Shown here piece by piece: positions 55,110-64,000 of a stretch of 64,000 bases of DNA. Location: contig NZ_CP038271.1 of the NCBI RefSeq assembly GCF_004571195.1, positions 558,001 through 622,000 on the forward strand, written 5' to 3'. The position numbers and the translations under genes are program-made. Below the pieces are notes generated by a model. The model ran no database searches, had not been told where the DNA came from, and worked only from the letters and a program-made list of their open reading frames with translations. The stretch's first letter is position 1; each line of letters begins with the position of its first letter. The stretch comes from Legionella geestiana (GTDB lineage Bacteria > Pseudomonadota > Gammaproteobacteria > Legionellales > Legionellaceae).

Positions 55110-56513
55110 ATGACTGTCCAACCTGAGAGTATCATGATGCCCACTATTGCCATGATTGTATGGAATGAATTTACCAATGACGCGCGCGTGCTGAACGAAG
55201 CACGAACCCTGCAGGCCTCGGGTTACGAGGTAACTGTATTTGCGCTTTGTAAAAAGCCGTACACACCCGCCACCCCCTGGAAGGAAACGCTGCCAGAGGG
55301 GATAAAGGTCGTTCGAGTTGCAAGCAGCCCGCTTGCACTCCTGCTTCATGCCATAAAAAAGCCGCGTACTACCTTTAAGACGCATACTGAAAGACCCTCT
55401 CTACCGCCATTCAGTCAGAGAAAATCGGGCGGGCTGCTGCGTATTGTCTCAAAGCTTACCGTGCACGCAAACCTCTTGTTTCGTTTGGTGCTCACAAAGC
55501 CCGCGATTGTGCACGCGCATGATGTGAACACCCTGCCAACCGCCTGGCTGGCCGCAAAACTCTGCCGCGCACGCATTGTATATGATGCGCATGAAATCAG
55601 CACCAGCCGCGAGGGATATGCCGCCTTTCGCGGGCTGGTAGCGGGTATTGAATCCAGACTTTTACCGCGTACGGATGCTGTTATCACGACGACCCGCCTG
55701 CGTGCTGCATTTCTCGCCAGAGCATGGCGCATTCCCCGCCCGCTGGTGCTGCAAAACCGACCGCGCCGCATCAGCAACGTGGTCCGCACTTCCCTGCTGC
55801 GAGAACGTCTCGGCCTGCAGCAACCCTGGCCCATCGTGCTCTACCAGGGGGGGCTTCAGCAGGGGCGCGGGCTGCATCTCTTTATTAACGCCGCCCTTGA
55901 AAACAAAGAAGCCTATTTTGTGCTGATTGGTTCAGGACGCCTTGAACACACGCTGCACGAGCAGATTTGTTCGCTTCAGCTTCAGGAAAGGGTATTTATT
56001 CTCCCGACAGTCCCGCTGCGGGTATTGCCGCTTTATACGGTCTCTGCCGACATCGGCGTGCAACCCATCGAAAACACGTGCCTGAACCATTACACCACCG
56101 ACTCCAATAAACTCTTTGAATACATCCAGGCCCACCTGCCGGTAGTGGCATCAGGCATGCCAGAAATTCGGCGCATTGTCAGGGAGCACGAGGTGGGGAT
56201 GTGCACGCCAGCAGGCGATGGTCGCGCGCTTTCACACGCCATTGGAATACTTCTTAAAGACGAGGCTTTGCGTCTGCGCCTGCGGGAAAATGCGCGAGTC
56301 GCTGCAGAAAAAGTCTGCTGGGAAGCACAGGAGTCATCGCTGAAAAAACTGTATGTATCACTTTGCCCGCAGGAGGAGCAACCAGCGCCGTCACGGGAGT
56401 ATATTGCAGAGTCTCAAGTATGCATGATATCCAGCACCCATCCACCATCCCGACAAAAAAACGGATCGGCTATGGCAAAACCGACGATGGCGGCGAGTTC
56501 ATCGTTGATATAA
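55110..56513 (+). CDS. GT4-family glycosyltransferase
   Basis: The protein has 467 aa with a GT-B fold: N-terminal domain with NEFTNDARVLNEARTL and VHAHDVNTLPTAWLAA, and C-terminal nucleotide-sugar domain with VLYQGGLQQGRGL, FVLIGSGRLE and the acidic-loop region NKLFEYIQAHLPVVASGMPE. It likely adds a sugar to the lipid-linked unit of this locus. The last 35 residues are Ser/Ala-rich and encoded antisense to tilS (100-bp overlap), so they look like a run-on past a lost stop. Confidence 0.88.
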   Translation: MTVQPESIMMPTIAMIVWNEFTNDARVLNEARTLQASGYEVTVFALCKKPYTPATPWKETLPEGIKVVRVASSPLALLLHAIKKPRTTFKTHTERPSLPPFSQRKSGGLLRIVSKLTVHANLLFRLVLTKPAIVHAHDVNTLPTAWLAAKLCRARIVYDAHEISTSREGYAAFRGLVAGIESRLLPRTDAVITTTRLRAAFLARAWRIPRPLVLQNRPRRISNVVRTSLLRERLGLQQPWPIVLYQGGLQQGRGLHLFINAALENKEAYFVLIGSGRLEHTLHEQICSLQLQERVFILPTVPLRVLPLYTVSADIGVQPIENTCLNHYTTDSNKLFEYIQAHLPVVASGMPEIRRIVREHEVGMCTPAGDGRALSHAIGILLKDEALRLRLRENARVAAEKVCWEAQESSLKKLYVSLCPQEEQPAPSREYIAESQVCMISSTHPPSRQKNGSAMAKPTMAASSSLI

Positions 56514-57718
56514 ACCAGCGGAATGCGCGTGCGCTCCCATGGGGGAACGCCCCATTCCTGAAAAAGTTTTTTGATGGCCTTCGTCTGCCCGCGCCAGCGC
56601 ATCCTCTCCCCAAATGCCCTGAAACCTGTGCGAACAGCAGCAGCGGGTGGAACACTGAGCCCGGCTTGTGCAGGACTGGCGCGCAGCACACGCCCATCGT
56701 GAAGTTGCAGAGGGTCTGGGAAGGTATCCCATGTCATGAACGGTGGCGCAGCATCCATTTCAGACAAAACCCGGGATTTTGGTAAAAGCCATAGAGTGTC
56801 CCGGTAGCGGCAAAGCTGCACCTCTCCCCATGCCACGCGCGGCATGGCATCGGGGCGCGCTGTAAGGAGTTCTCGGGTAATGCGCTGGAACACTGCCGCT
56901 GACGGCATGCGAACTCCGTTTGCACGCAGCCACACACGCAGTACGTTATCGCGGCGAAACGGCGACAGGGGCAAAAGATACGAGAGCGCGAGCCGGTCAG
57001 ATGATGTTGCAAGCGCTGTACAGTCGAGATGTGCGAGCGTTTCGAGGTTCACTTGTGCCGCCTCGAAATGCCCGGCACTGCGGGAAAGGGTCTCAATGAC
57101 ACCTGGGTAGCGCCCGGCGATTAGCGGCAGAATGCTCTGGCGTATAAAATTGCGTGAAAGCGCCTCGCAGGCATTACTGTCATCCTCTACCCAGCAAAGC
57201 CCGAGCCGTTCTGCAACCGCTTCAAGGCGCGCGCGCGGGCAGTTGAGCAGCGGGCGCGCCAGCATGCCGGCGGCAAACGTTCTGATGGCACGCATACCGG
57301 CAAGCCCTTCCACCCCGCTGCCCCGCAAAAGGCGCATCAGCACTGTTTCTGCCTGGTCGTTCTGATGGTGCCCAAGCACCAGGCAATCGTCAGCATCGAG
57401 GCACTCGGCAAATACGGCGTAACGTGCAAGGCGGGCGCGCTCTTCAAGGTTGTCGCGCTCGCTAAAAGCCACGCGTCTTACTAAAAGCGGCACCGATAAC
57501 GTTTCACACACCCGCGCACAATGCGCTTCCCACGCATCGGCATGCGCACTCAGACCATGGTGCACATGCACGGCTCTCACTTTTGGTGCCAGAGAAGGGT
57601 TCGTGCACAGGGCGTGCAAAAGAACGGTAGAATCAAGGCCACCACTGAAGCCCACGTAAAGTGTGCTGAAACGCGACAGCGTTTCAACCCACTCAGGACT
57701 CAGGAGCGACTCAGCCAC
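56414..57718 (-). CDS. tilS: tRNA(Ile)-lysidine synthase
   Basis: Modifies C34 of the tRNA that reads AUA codons, using lysine and ATP; essential in most bacteria. The protein has about 434 aa. [16 protein letters not shown] is the PP-loop; [26 protein letters not shown] and the [12 protein letters not shown] stretch are family motifs; a TilS C-terminal domain ends the protein. I chose the GTG at 57718, which has GGAG four bases upstream and overlaps the accA stop; an open frame to 57760 adds 14 residues of uncertain value. Confidence 0.93.
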   Translation of the reverse strand: MAESLLSPEWVETLSRFSTLYVGFSGGLDSTVLLHALCTNPSLAPKVRAVHVHHGLSAHADAWEAHCARVCETLSVPLLVRRVAFSERDNLEERARLARYAVFAECLDADDCLVLGHHQNDQAETVLMRLLRGSGVEGLAGMRAIRTFAAGMLARPLLNCPRARLEAVAERLGLCWVEDDSNACEALSRNFIRQSILPLIAGRYPGVIETLSRSAGHFEAAQVNLETLAHLDCTALATSSDRLALSYLLPLSPFRRDNVLRVWLRANGVRMPSAAVFQRITRELLTARPDAMPRVAWGEVQLCRYRDTLWLLPKSRVLSEMDAAPPFMTWDTFPDPLQLHDGRVLRASPAQAGLSVPPAAAVRTGFRAFGERMRWRGQTKAIKKLFQEWGVPPWERTRIPLVYINDELAAIVGFAIADPFFCRDGGWVLDIMHT

Positions 57719-58664
57719 AGGCTCCCATCGCCAGGAATTTTTTATACCGCCGCTCAACAAGCTCTGCGGCAGAAAAACGCTTCAGAGACTGTAACTCGGA
57801 GATAAGCACCTTTTTCAGGGCCTCAGTCATTTCAGCCACATTACGATGCGCGCCCCCCAGGGGCTCACTGATAACATCATCGACAAGACCATGCTCAAAA
57901 ATTTTATCCGCGGTAATCCCCATGGCACGGGCGGCATCTGAGGCTTTGGCAGCATCTTTCCAGAGGATGGACGCGCAGCCCTCCGGCGAGATAACGGAAT
58001 AAATGCTGTACTGAAGCATCAGCACCCGGTCGCCAACGCCAATGGCGAGTGCGCCACCGGAACCGGCCTCCCCGGTAATGGTGCAAATAACCGGCGTCTC
58101 AAGGCGTGCCATTTCAAAAAGATTGCGGGCAATGGCTTCCGACTGATTGCGCTCTTCGGCGCCAATGCCCGGATATGCCCCTGCCGTGTCAATAAAGGTA
58201 AATACCGGCAGCTTGAATTTCTCGGCAAGCTTCATGAGGCGCAGTGCCTTACGGTACTCTTCCGGGCGTGCCATCCCAAAATTGCGATAAACTTTCTCAG
58301 GCGTGCGCTTGCCTTTCTGGTGCCCAAGCACCACGACCGGCTCACCGTTCAGACGCGCAAGTCCGCCGATAATCGCCGGAGCCGCGGAATTGTGCCTGTC
58401 GCCATGCAGTTCCTGAAAATCGGTAAAAATACCTTCGATGTAGTCCGTGGTCTGCGGGCGCAGTGGATGGCGCGCCATCTGCGTAATCTGCCACGGCTCA
58501 AGGCTTGAGAATGTGCTGGCCAGGAGCTCATCGCATTTTGCCTCAAGGCGCGCGATTTCATCGCTGAGATTAACCTCATTGTCGTTGCTCAGCATGCGTA
58601 AGGCCTGAATCTTTTGATTCAACTCCTCCACGGGTTGTTCAAAATCCAAAAATTGCCGACTCAT
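57711..58664 (-). CDS. accA: acetyl-CoA carboxylase carboxyltransferase alpha subunit
   Basis: With AccD it forms the carboxyltransferase that makes malonyl-CoA for fatty acid synthesis. The protein has 317 aa, the standard size. [15 protein letters not shown] is the usual N-terminus, [16 protein letters not shown] and [20 protein letters not shown] form the CoA and active-site region, and [15 protein letters not shown] the oxyanion loop. ATG at 58664 is chosen over a TTG one codon before. The gene overlaps tilS by 8 bp. Confidence 0.95.
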   Translation of the reverse strand: MSRQFLDFEQPVEELNQKIQALRMLSNDNEVNLSDEIARLEAKCDELLASTFSSLEPWQITQMARHPLRPQTTDYIEGIFTDFQELHGDRHNSAAPAIIGGLARLNGEPVVVLGHQKGKRTPEKVYRNFGMARPEEYRKALRLMKLAEKFKLPVFTFIDTAGAYPGIGAEERNQSEAIARNLFEMARLETPVICTITGEAGSGGALAIGVGDRVLMLQYSIYSVISPEGCASILWKDAAKASDAARAMGITADKIFEHGLVDDVISEPLGGAHRNVAEMTEALKKVLISELQSLKRFSAAELVERRYKKFLAMGACG

Positions 58665-58753
58665 CAAATACCCATTGGTGAATGTATTATCATGCGCTAT
58701 GATACCCTACAACGGTGATGAGATGCCACTGTCCTCCGGCTTCTGGTGATTGC

Positions 58754-59467
58754 ATGCAGATTTTTACACCCACTGACGTTACACCGCGCACGCGCTCACA
58801 AACCCGTATAGACGTCTGGCACTTTTCGCTGCTAAAGCCCCTCGAGGATGCACGCTCGCTGCTTGACAACAATGAAATTGAACGCGCGGACCGCTTTTAT
58901 TTTGAGCATCACCGACGCCGTTTTATCGCAGCCCACGCAGGCCTTCGCCGCATACTCGCACTCTATACCGGAGTGTGTCCTGAAAAACTCGTCTTCTCAA
59001 CCAACCACTATGGCAAGCCTCACCTGATGGACGCTGACGGACTCACTTTTAACCTCAGCCATTCAGCCGATTCTGCGCTGGTGGCCGTGGGACAGGATTT
59101 TCCACTCGGTGTTGATATCGAGTATTTTTCATGCCGCAATTATAGAGGCATTGCGAGACACTCCTTCTCGCCTGAGGAAAACGCAGTACTCGAGCGACTG
59201 CCGTCATGGCAGAGAGCCATGGCCTTTTTTCACATCTGGGCACAAAAGGAGGCGTTTATTAAAGCAGCCGGAATGGGGCTTTCATACCCGACCACGCGTT
59301 TTACCGTTCCAGCAAGACTCCCCCTGCGCGCAGAGGTACTTGACCCGCTTGTAGACAAGCTCTGGCAGATGCGTGGTTTTACGCCGTTTTTAGCCTGCGC
59401 TGCCGCGTTATGCTGCGATACCCGCGTTAAAGACGTGGCTTTTCTTCGCTTGCCGGAGCATGAATGA
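58754..59467 (+). CDS. 4'-phosphopantetheinyl transferase, Sfp type
   Basis: Transfers phosphopantetheine from CoA to carrier proteins. From the ATG at 58754 the protein has 237 aa; an ATG at 58718 adds 12 residues and neither has a clear ribosome site. IDVWHFSL starts the fold, PLGVDIEYF gives the Mg-binding Asp-Glu, and WAQKEAFIKAAGMGL the WxxKEAxxKAxG motif. The two-domain Sfp size implies use on peptide- or polyketide-synthase carriers, or as general enzyme where AcpS is absent. It overlaps birA by 4 bp. Confidence 0.9.
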   Translation: MQIFTPTDVTPRTRSQTRIDVWHFSLLKPLEDARSLLDNNEIERADRFYFEHHRRRFIAAHAGLRRILALYTGVCPEKLVFSTNHYGKPHLMDADGLTFNLSHSADSALVAVGQDFPLGVDIEYFSCRNYRGIARHSFSPEENAVLERLPSWQRAMAFFHIWAQKEAFIKAAGMGLSYPTTRFTVPARLPLRAEVLDPLVDKLWQMRGFTPFLACAAALCCDTRVKDVAFLRLPEHE

Positions 59468-60468
59468 ATATCCCCCTTCCGCTTTTGCACTGTCTTAAGG
59501 ACGGTGATTGCCACAGCGGCGAGCAGCTTGGGGCACGTCTTGGTATTTCCCGCAGTGCCATCTGGAAGCAGATTCGCCAGCTTGAACTTCTGGGCCTTAA
59601 GGTACAATCGATTCAGGGCCTTGGCTATCGGCTTGAAAAGGCGTTTATTCCACTCGATGCCGCACAGATTGAGCAGGCACTCTTAAAAGCCAGTTTTTCG
59701 CTCCCCTTCAGGCTGCATCTTTTTCCGGTGATTGATTCCACCAACCGTTTCCTGCGTGAAAGTCTTCCTTTTGACGGGGTTGGCATTTGCTGTGCGGAAA
59801 TGCAGACGGCCGGACGCGGGCGACTGGGTCGCACGTGGCACTCTCCCTTTGGTGAAAACATCTATTGCTCGATACGCTGGCGTTTCAGTGGGGATATTTC
59901 AGCGCTTGCAGGCCTCAGTCTCGTGGTCAGCCTTGCTGTTCTGGAGGCGCTCAGTGCGTTTGCAAGTCATGAGCGGATTGAGGTCAAATGGCCAAATGAC
60001 CTCTACTGGCAGGGTAAAAAACTGGCCGGCTGCCTGGTTGAAGCGATGGGGGAAAGCAATAGCGGCACGGAAGTCATTATTGGCATCGGTATCAATACCA
60101 ATGCCGATAGTACGGTCAACCACGGTTTTCACGCCCCCTGGTGTGCGCTGATGGACCTCGCCGGACAACCTCTTTGCCGAAACACCGTTATTGCCGCCGT
60201 ACTGGTACAGCTTGAGCGCGCTCTGACCCTTTTCAGTGAACAGGGCTTTTCAGCCTTTCTTGCCGCATGGGAGACGTTTGATTGCCTGCGCGGACGCGCG
60301 GTTTCGGTCAGCCGCCATACAGACGCTCTTGAGGGAATCGCGAGTGGCGTTAATGCGTTGGGACAGCTTGGCGTGCTTGATGGAGCGGGGGTAATGCACT
60401 GGCTTTCATCGGGGGATGCGAGCCTTCGTGGACACTATCGGAAGGGATGCCCCACTGATTATTCGTAA
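59464..60468 (+). CDS. birA: biotin-protein ligase / biotin operon repressor
   Basis: Attaches biotin to AccB and, in full-length form, represses biotin genes. The protein has 334 aa. Residues 1-65 are a winged helix (SGEQLGARLGISRSAIWKQI) followed by the ligase domain with TAGRGRLGRTWHSPFG, KWPNDLYWQGKKLAGCLVE and IGIGINTN. The SH3-like C-terminal domain ends the protein. Both repressor and ligase functions are therefore likely. ATGA overlap with the transferase gene; both enzymes modify carrier proteins of fatty-acid-type pathways, as does the nearby accA. Confidence 0.94.
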   Translation: MNIPLPLLHCLKDGDCHSGEQLGARLGISRSAIWKQIRQLELLGLKVQSIQGLGYRLEKAFIPLDAAQIEQALLKASFSLPFRLHLFPVIDSTNRFLRESLPFDGVGICCAEMQTAGRGRLGRTWHSPFGENIYCSIRWRFSGDISALAGLSLVVSLAVLEALSAFASHERIEVKWPNDLYWQGKKLAGCLVEAMGESNSGTEVIIGIGINTNADSTVNHGFHAPWCALMDLAGQPLCRNTVIAAVLVQLERALTLFSEQGFSAFLAAWETFDCLRGRAVSVSRHTDALEGIASGVNALGQLGVLDGAGVMHWLSSGDASLRGHYRKGCPTDYS

Positions 60469-60497
60469 GGCTTCGTTAAATTGCACCACAAACGTGT

Positions 60498-60523
60498 TTG
60501 TGCAGTCAGAAATGACTGCACAA
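60498..60523. terminator. GAAA-tetraloop hairpin between convergent birA and csrA
   Basis: A perfect 11-bp stem (ttgtgcagtca / tgactgcacaa) is closed by a GAAA tetraloop in the 61-bp gap between the two stops. The tetraloop suggests selection for RNA stability. It can serve both strands; T runs are absent, so it may protect mRNA ends rather than terminate strongly. Confidence 0.55.
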
Positions 60524-60529
60524 CCTGAC

Positions 60530-60727
60530 TTAAACCACTTCGTCTTCAGAGTCAGAAGACTGCTTTTCCTGCTGGATGCGCAGGTAGATTTCTTCACGGT
60601 GCACTGAAACATCTTTAGGGGCATTAATTCCGAGGCGAACCTGGTTGCCCTTTACACCTAACACCGTAATATTCACATCGTCACCGATAATCAGTGTTTC
60701 ACCAATGCGTCGCGTCAAAATCAACAT
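60530..60727 (-). CDS. csrA: carbon storage regulator CsrA
   Basis: A dimeric RNA-binding protein that blocks translation at GGA motifs; in Legionella it controls the switch from replication to transmission. The protein has 65 aa: [20 protein letters not shown] is the canonical N-terminus, [17 protein letters not shown] holds the RNA-contact Arg of the last strand region, and the tail is acidic (SSDSEDEVV). GGGAG lies ten bases before the ATG at 60727; the open frame ten codons upstream is not supported. The closest upstream gene on its strand is the WecA-like gene, 128 bp away. Confidence 0.96.
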   Translation of the reverse strand: MLILTRRIGETLIIGDDVNITVLGVKGNQVRLGINAPKDVSVHREEIYLRIQQEKQSSDSEDEVV

Positions 60728-60855
60728 CAGAACATCTCCCTTCGATGCAACCACCAACTTTCATCCACAGAACGCTTCCATGGCACCTTGGGTGGCTGCT
60801 GATTAATTAATGTGTTGTTCACCGTAAAGTTTACACCCTGAACCTTAACAGAAAC

Positions 60856-61905
60856 TTAAGACACCCCTTTTATGCCGTTTTTTTCGCCACAAAGTTCAGT
60901 TTCAGCGGTGCCCGCTCCAAGAACCAACGCCAGCAGCACGAGCGGAAGCCAGGCGATAACAAGCGCCAGAAAACCGTCGAGCTTTCCAAGGCCTGCGAGC
61001 AGACCGAGGGGCAGCAACCACATGCTGTTAAGAATGAATACGAGAGCCACGACGCTCTGGTGACTGCTTTGTCGTGCAGCATGCTGATAGGCATGTGTGC
61101 GGTGCGCATCAAAGACATTACGGCGCCGAAAAAGCCTCACAAGCAGGGTCGTGGTTGCATCAACTACAAACACTCCAGCAAAAATCAGCCATCCCCAAAA
61201 AAGTTCGGGAGCCGTGTGGCCGGCAAGCAACGTCAAAAGCCCGAGGGTCAGCCCAAGAAATCCACTGCCCGCATCCCCCATGAAAATGCGCGCCCGCGGG
61301 AAGTTCCAGCACAAAAAACCAAGAACTGACGCCACTAGAAAAAGCGGCATCATCGCACCATCAGCATGATGAGAAAGCGCGAACAGTAAACTGCCGGAAA
61401 GTGCGATGGTTATCGTCTCAACTGCCGCAATACCGTCAATGCCGTCCATAAAATTAAAAAGGTTCAGGTACCAGACGAGAAACAGTAATCCAAAGCCTGT
61501 CAGCCAGACGCCTGAAGGTATCATGAATCCTGCAAAACTGAGTGACGGTACGCCGCCAATCGCCCAGAGACCAGGGGTGGCCGCGAGCATGTGAAGCAAA
61601 AGACGCGTCTTTGGCGATAAGCCACGCCAGTCGTCCACAAACCCCGTAGATGCCACCAGCACCAGACTGGCAGTCATGCCGGCAGAAAGGACGGATGGCA
61701 GCATGCCACGAACACCCATGACCAGCAGCGAAAGAACAAATACCACCACAAAGGCAATGCCGCCCCCGCGGGGTGTTGGCTGAAGGTGTGAACTGCGGTG
61801 GTTTGGAATATCGATGATGTCTTTTGCAAGCGCATATTTACGCACCACAAAAACCAGTGCGAATGATACCGCAAAAGCAAGCAGGAGACCTGCTGTCCAT
61901 TCCAT
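60856..61905 (-). CDS. WecA/WbpL-like sugar-1-phosphate transferase to undecaprenyl phosphate
   Basis: Initiates surface polysaccharide by moving an N-acetylhexosamine-1-phosphate to undecaprenyl phosphate. The protein has 349 aa with about ten membrane helices. TPRGGGIAF, STGFVDDWRGLSPKTR (Asp-Asp metal site), NLFNFMDGIDG and RIFMGDAGSGFLGL are the MraY/WecA motifs, and FRRRNVFDAHRTHAYQH is the sugar-recognition loop of the WbpL/WbcO branch. It is the likely first enzyme for the wec locus at 47-56 kb. Confidence 0.92.
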   Translation of the reverse strand: MEWTAGLLLAFAVSFALVFVVRKYALAKDIIDIPNHRSSHLQPTPRGGGIAFVVVFVLSLLVMGVRGMLPSVLSAGMTASLVLVASTGFVDDWRGLSPKTRLLLHMLAATPGLWAIGGVPSLSFAGFMIPSGVWLTGFGLLFLVWYLNLFNFMDGIDGIAAVETITIALSGSLLFALSHHADGAMMPLFLVASVLGFLCWNFPRARIFMGDAGSGFLGLTLGLLTLLAGHTAPELFWGWLIFAGVFVVDATTTLLVRLFRRRNVFDAHRTHAYQHAARQSSHQSVVALVFILNSMWLLPLGLLAGLGKLDGFLALVIAWLPLVLLALVLGAGTAETELCGEKNGIKGVS

Positions 61906-62023
61906 ATTTTATACACCCCAAAAATTGGCGGAGTATATACAGTGTTACGCACAATGGGAATGGGTATTCCCATCAGTAGTTGCGGCTGAGTTCACTCGCG
62001 CATCAAGGCGCACGCATTCACAC

Positions 62024-62644
62024 TTACAGCGGGCACTCATTGGCCCAGATGCGCAGCATCGCGCCAGAAGCACCGCCATCGACGCCTCTGACTTCCCGCA
62101 CTTCCGTGCCATGATTTTTCTGTTGTAAAGCGAGCAGCAGCGGCCCGAGGAGCAGCGCCGGGGTACCAGTATGGTCTGTCAGCGGATAGAGGCGCACTTC
62201 TGGCGCAAGGCGCGCCAGTTCCAGAAGAATTGCCAGATGATAATCGAGATGATTCGGATGTACGTCTTGAAACAGTGAATGCGCTGTCAATACGCAGTCA
62301 AACGAAAAATTCGTTTCAGGAAAAGGAAGTTCGCTTACCGCGCGGTAACGCCCCTCGCGAAGTCCGGTCGTAAAATCTGCAAGAAAGGTGCGAAGCCCCT
62401 CACGGCGTGATTTGACATGGATGTTTTCAGCGGCACTGTTGATATACTCCCCAAGTGTGGAATGAGGCAGCGCGAACAGCGCATCCTGACTGAGCACCAC
62501 CTGTCCTCGCGCAGTCTGCTCGGCATTAAAAGCCGTGGGCCCGCAGGCATGTTCGAGTATACGCCCTTTGAGTATTTCATCATCGACATCAAAGACTTCG
62601 CGGTAATCCAGAATACCGCATCCCCAGAGTGCTCCCGCGTGCAT
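62024..62644 (-). CDS. unknown protein, possible SAM-dependent methyltransferase fold
   Basis: From the ATG at 62644, which has AGGAG upstream, the protein has 206 aa; a GTG frame to 62740 would add 32 residues. RILEHACGPTAFNAEQ resembles a glycine-containing first motif of Rossmann-type methyltransferases, and FDCVLTAHSLFQDVHPNHLD a later one, ending in a strand-rich part with PALLLGPLLLALQQ and GAMLRIWANECPL. I cannot name a substrate. Divergent from the acyl-CoA dehydrogenase gene. Confidence 0.5.
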   Translation of the reverse strand: MHAGALWGCGILDYREVFDVDDEILKGRILEHACGPTAFNAEQTARGQVVLSQDALFALPHSTLGEYINSAAENIHVKSRREGLRTFLADFTTGLREGRYRAVSELPFPETNFSFDCVLTAHSLFQDVHPNHLDYHLAILLELARLAPEVRLYPLTDHTGTPALLLGPLLLALQQKNHGTEVREVRGVDGGASGAMLRIWANECPL

Positions 62645-62744
62645 AAGCACTACTCCTGCCCGTGCATCTGCAAAATGCAGTTGCAACTTCGTTTTGATTG
62701 GGTATAGTCTAGCGTAATTTTCCAGGTTACAGGAAGTCACACAT

Positions 62745-63905
62745 ATGGTTAATCCTTCATACCCTTATCCTGATGAAACACTCATGCTCCTGCGTGACAG
62801 CGTCCGGGCATTTGCAGCAGCGGAAATTGCGCCGATTGCCGCACAGATTGACCATGAAAACGCCTTCCCCCACGCATTGTGGTCAAAAATGGGAGAAATG
62901 GGGCTGCTTGGCATTACGGTTGATGACGCCTATGGCGGTGCCGGCATGGGGTATCTTGCCCACGTCATTGCCATGGAAGAGATTTCACGCGCTTCAGCGT
63001 CCGTAGGACTCAGCTATGGCGCTCACTCTAACCTGTGTGTGAATCAGATTTACCTTAATGGCAATGAAGCGCAAAAGGCCCGCTACCTCCCGGCGCTGGT
63101 TCGGGGAGAGCACGTTGGCGCACTTGCCATGAGTGAGCCCAATGCCGGGTCGGATGTCGTCAGCATGCAGCTTCGGGCCACACGCACGCAGGATGGCTAT
63201 GTGCTGAACGGCACTAAAATGTGGATAACCAACGGCCCATCCGCCGATGTTTTGGTGGTATATGCCAAAACGGATACTCATGCAGGCGCCAAAGGCATTA
63301 CTGCATTCATCATAGAAAAAGGGTTCAGCGGTTTTCGCACCGCGCAAAAACTCGATAAGCTCGGCATGCGCGGCTCAGAAACGTGTGAACTGGTCTTTGA
63401 AGACTGCCATGTACCGGCAGAAAACGTCCTTGGTGAAGTCAATAACGGCGTGCGGGTACTGATGAGTGGCCTTGACTACGAGCGTACGGTGCTTGCTGCA
63501 GGCCCTGTTGGCATCATGCAGGCGTGCATGGATGTCGTGCTGCCCTACGTGCACGAACGTCGCCAGTTTGACCAGCCGATTGGTGAGTTTCAGCTCATAC
63601 AGGGCAAGCTCGCTGACATGTACACCGCCCTCTCGGCGTCACGAGCATGGCTCTACAGCGTGGCAGCACAATGCGACCGCGGTACGGTCGACCGTAAGGA
63701 TGCCGCCGGTATCATTTTGTTTACCGCTGAAAAAGCGACAGCGATGGCGCTGCAGACCATTCAGATTCTTGGCGGCAACGGCTACATCAACGAATATCCG
63801 GCAGGACGTCTGCTGCGTGATGCAAAGCTCTATGAAATCGGAGCCGGAACTTCTGAAATCCGGCGCATGCTGATAGGGCGAGAACTGTTTAAAGAAACCG
63901 CGTAA
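62745..63905 (+). CDS. liuA: isovaleryl-CoA dehydrogenase
   Basis: Oxidises isovaleryl-CoA to 3-methylcrotonyl-CoA in leucine breakdown and passes electrons to ETF. The protein has 386 aa. [14 protein letters not shown] is the FAD/acyl-CoA signature, MWITNGP and [14 protein letters not shown] follow, and [14 protein letters not shown] has the catalytic Glu at the position typical of isovaleryl-CoA rather than short-chain enzymes. [20 protein letters not shown] is the C-terminal signature. AGGAAG precedes the ATG. A thiolase gene begins 14 bp later, fitting a leucine/acyl-CoA degradation operon. Confidence 0.93.
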   Translation: MVNPSYPYPDETLMLLRDSVRAFAAAEIAPIAAQIDHENAFPHALWSKMGEMGLLGITVDDAYGGAGMGYLAHVIAMEEISRASASVGLSYGAHSNLCVNQIYLNGNEAQKARYLPALVRGEHVGALAMSEPNAGSDVVSMQLRATRTQDGYVLNGTKMWITNGPSADVLVVYAKTDTHAGAKGITAFIIEKGFSGFRTAQKLDKLGMRGSETCELVFEDCHVPAENVLGEVNNGVRVLMSGLDYERTVLAAGPVGIMQACMDVVLPYVHERRQFDQPIGEFQLIQGKLADMYTALSASRAWLYSVAAQCDRGTVDRKDAAGIILFTAEKATAMALQTIQILGGNGYINEYPAGRLLRDAKLYEIGAGTSEIRRMLIGRELFKETA

Positions 63906-63919
63906 AGGGGGAGAGGCGC

Positions 63920-64000
63920 ATGGAACGTGATGACGTGGTAATTGTTGGTGCAAAACGCACGCCGATGGGCAATCTTCTGGGAAGTCTCGCTCCCCTGACG
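63920..64000 (+). CDS. acetyl-CoA acetyltransferase (thiolase), 5' end only
   Basis: The window ends 27 codons into this gene. The start has GGGGGAGAGG upstream of ATG. The frame reads VVIVGAKRTPMGNLLGSLAP, the beginning typical of thiolases (consensus IVxAxRTPxGxFxGxL). Next to isovaleryl-CoA dehydrogenase it probably works at the end of leucine or fatty-acid breakdown. Confidence 0.8.
   Translation, partial: MERDDVVIVGAKRTPMGNLLGSLAPLT

Overview
The window reads as chromosomal DNA of a Legionella-like gammaproteobacterium of moderately high GC. The reasons are a CsrA that matches the Legionella type, the mix of housekeeping genes, and several long orphan proteins with eukaryotic-like or phosphatase-like signatures that look like Dot/Icm effector candidates. 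No species is assigned. No rRNA, tRNA, CRISPR array, integrase or transposase was seen.

Region 1 (1-11.1 kb) is visibly AT-rich and accessory. It opens with a cyclic-nucleotide-binding gene broken by a stop codon and a DEDD-exonuclease/GIY-YIG nuclease. Next comes an unusual cluster at 2.4-7.3 kb: an XRE-type regulator, a sensor-like protein, and three proteins of the peptide deformylase family around an MFS transporter. One deformylase copy has lost a zinc ligand, one looks intact, and one is a long divergent form. A remnant of the sensor gene in front of the intact copy shows that a sensor-deformylase block was duplicated. Small proteins, hairpins and two orphan proteins follow up to 11.1 kb.

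Region 2 (11.1-17.6 kb) holds an MsrB-MsrA fusion coupled to a cNMP-binding patatin phospholipase. Facing away from them are two orphan genes: one with a CX5R phosphatase-like loop, one resembling a histone deacetylase with an altered zinc ligand.

Region 3 (17.6-30.8 kb) is GC-richer and mostly metabolic or envelope: ugd-galU-etfB-etfA-ald on the minus strand; photolyase and a GT39 transferase on the plus strand; an overlapping minus-strand set of GT39, PAP2 phosphatase, GT2 and LAB_N protein that looks like a polyprenyl-phosphate-sugar/lipid modification unit; then an M50 protease and pdxB.

Region 4 (30.8-36.7 kb) has two large orphan proteins (804 and 750 aa), a triple intergenic repeat with compensatory stem changes, and a palindromic repeat inserted in frame in a coding sequence.

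Region 5 (36.7-64 kb) is core: an ABC ATPase fusion, serine hydrolase, MFS, lpxK-msbA, pyrD, pgi, then a surface-polysaccharide locus (wecB, wecC, flippase-like, acyltransferase, polymerase/ligase-like, membrane protein, GT4). It continues with tilS, accA, a phosphopantetheinyl transferase, birA, csrA, a WecA-like initiating transferase, a possible methyltransferase, isovaleryl-CoA dehydrogenase and the start of a thiolase. Three convergent gene pairs here overlap tail to tail by 77-100 bp.
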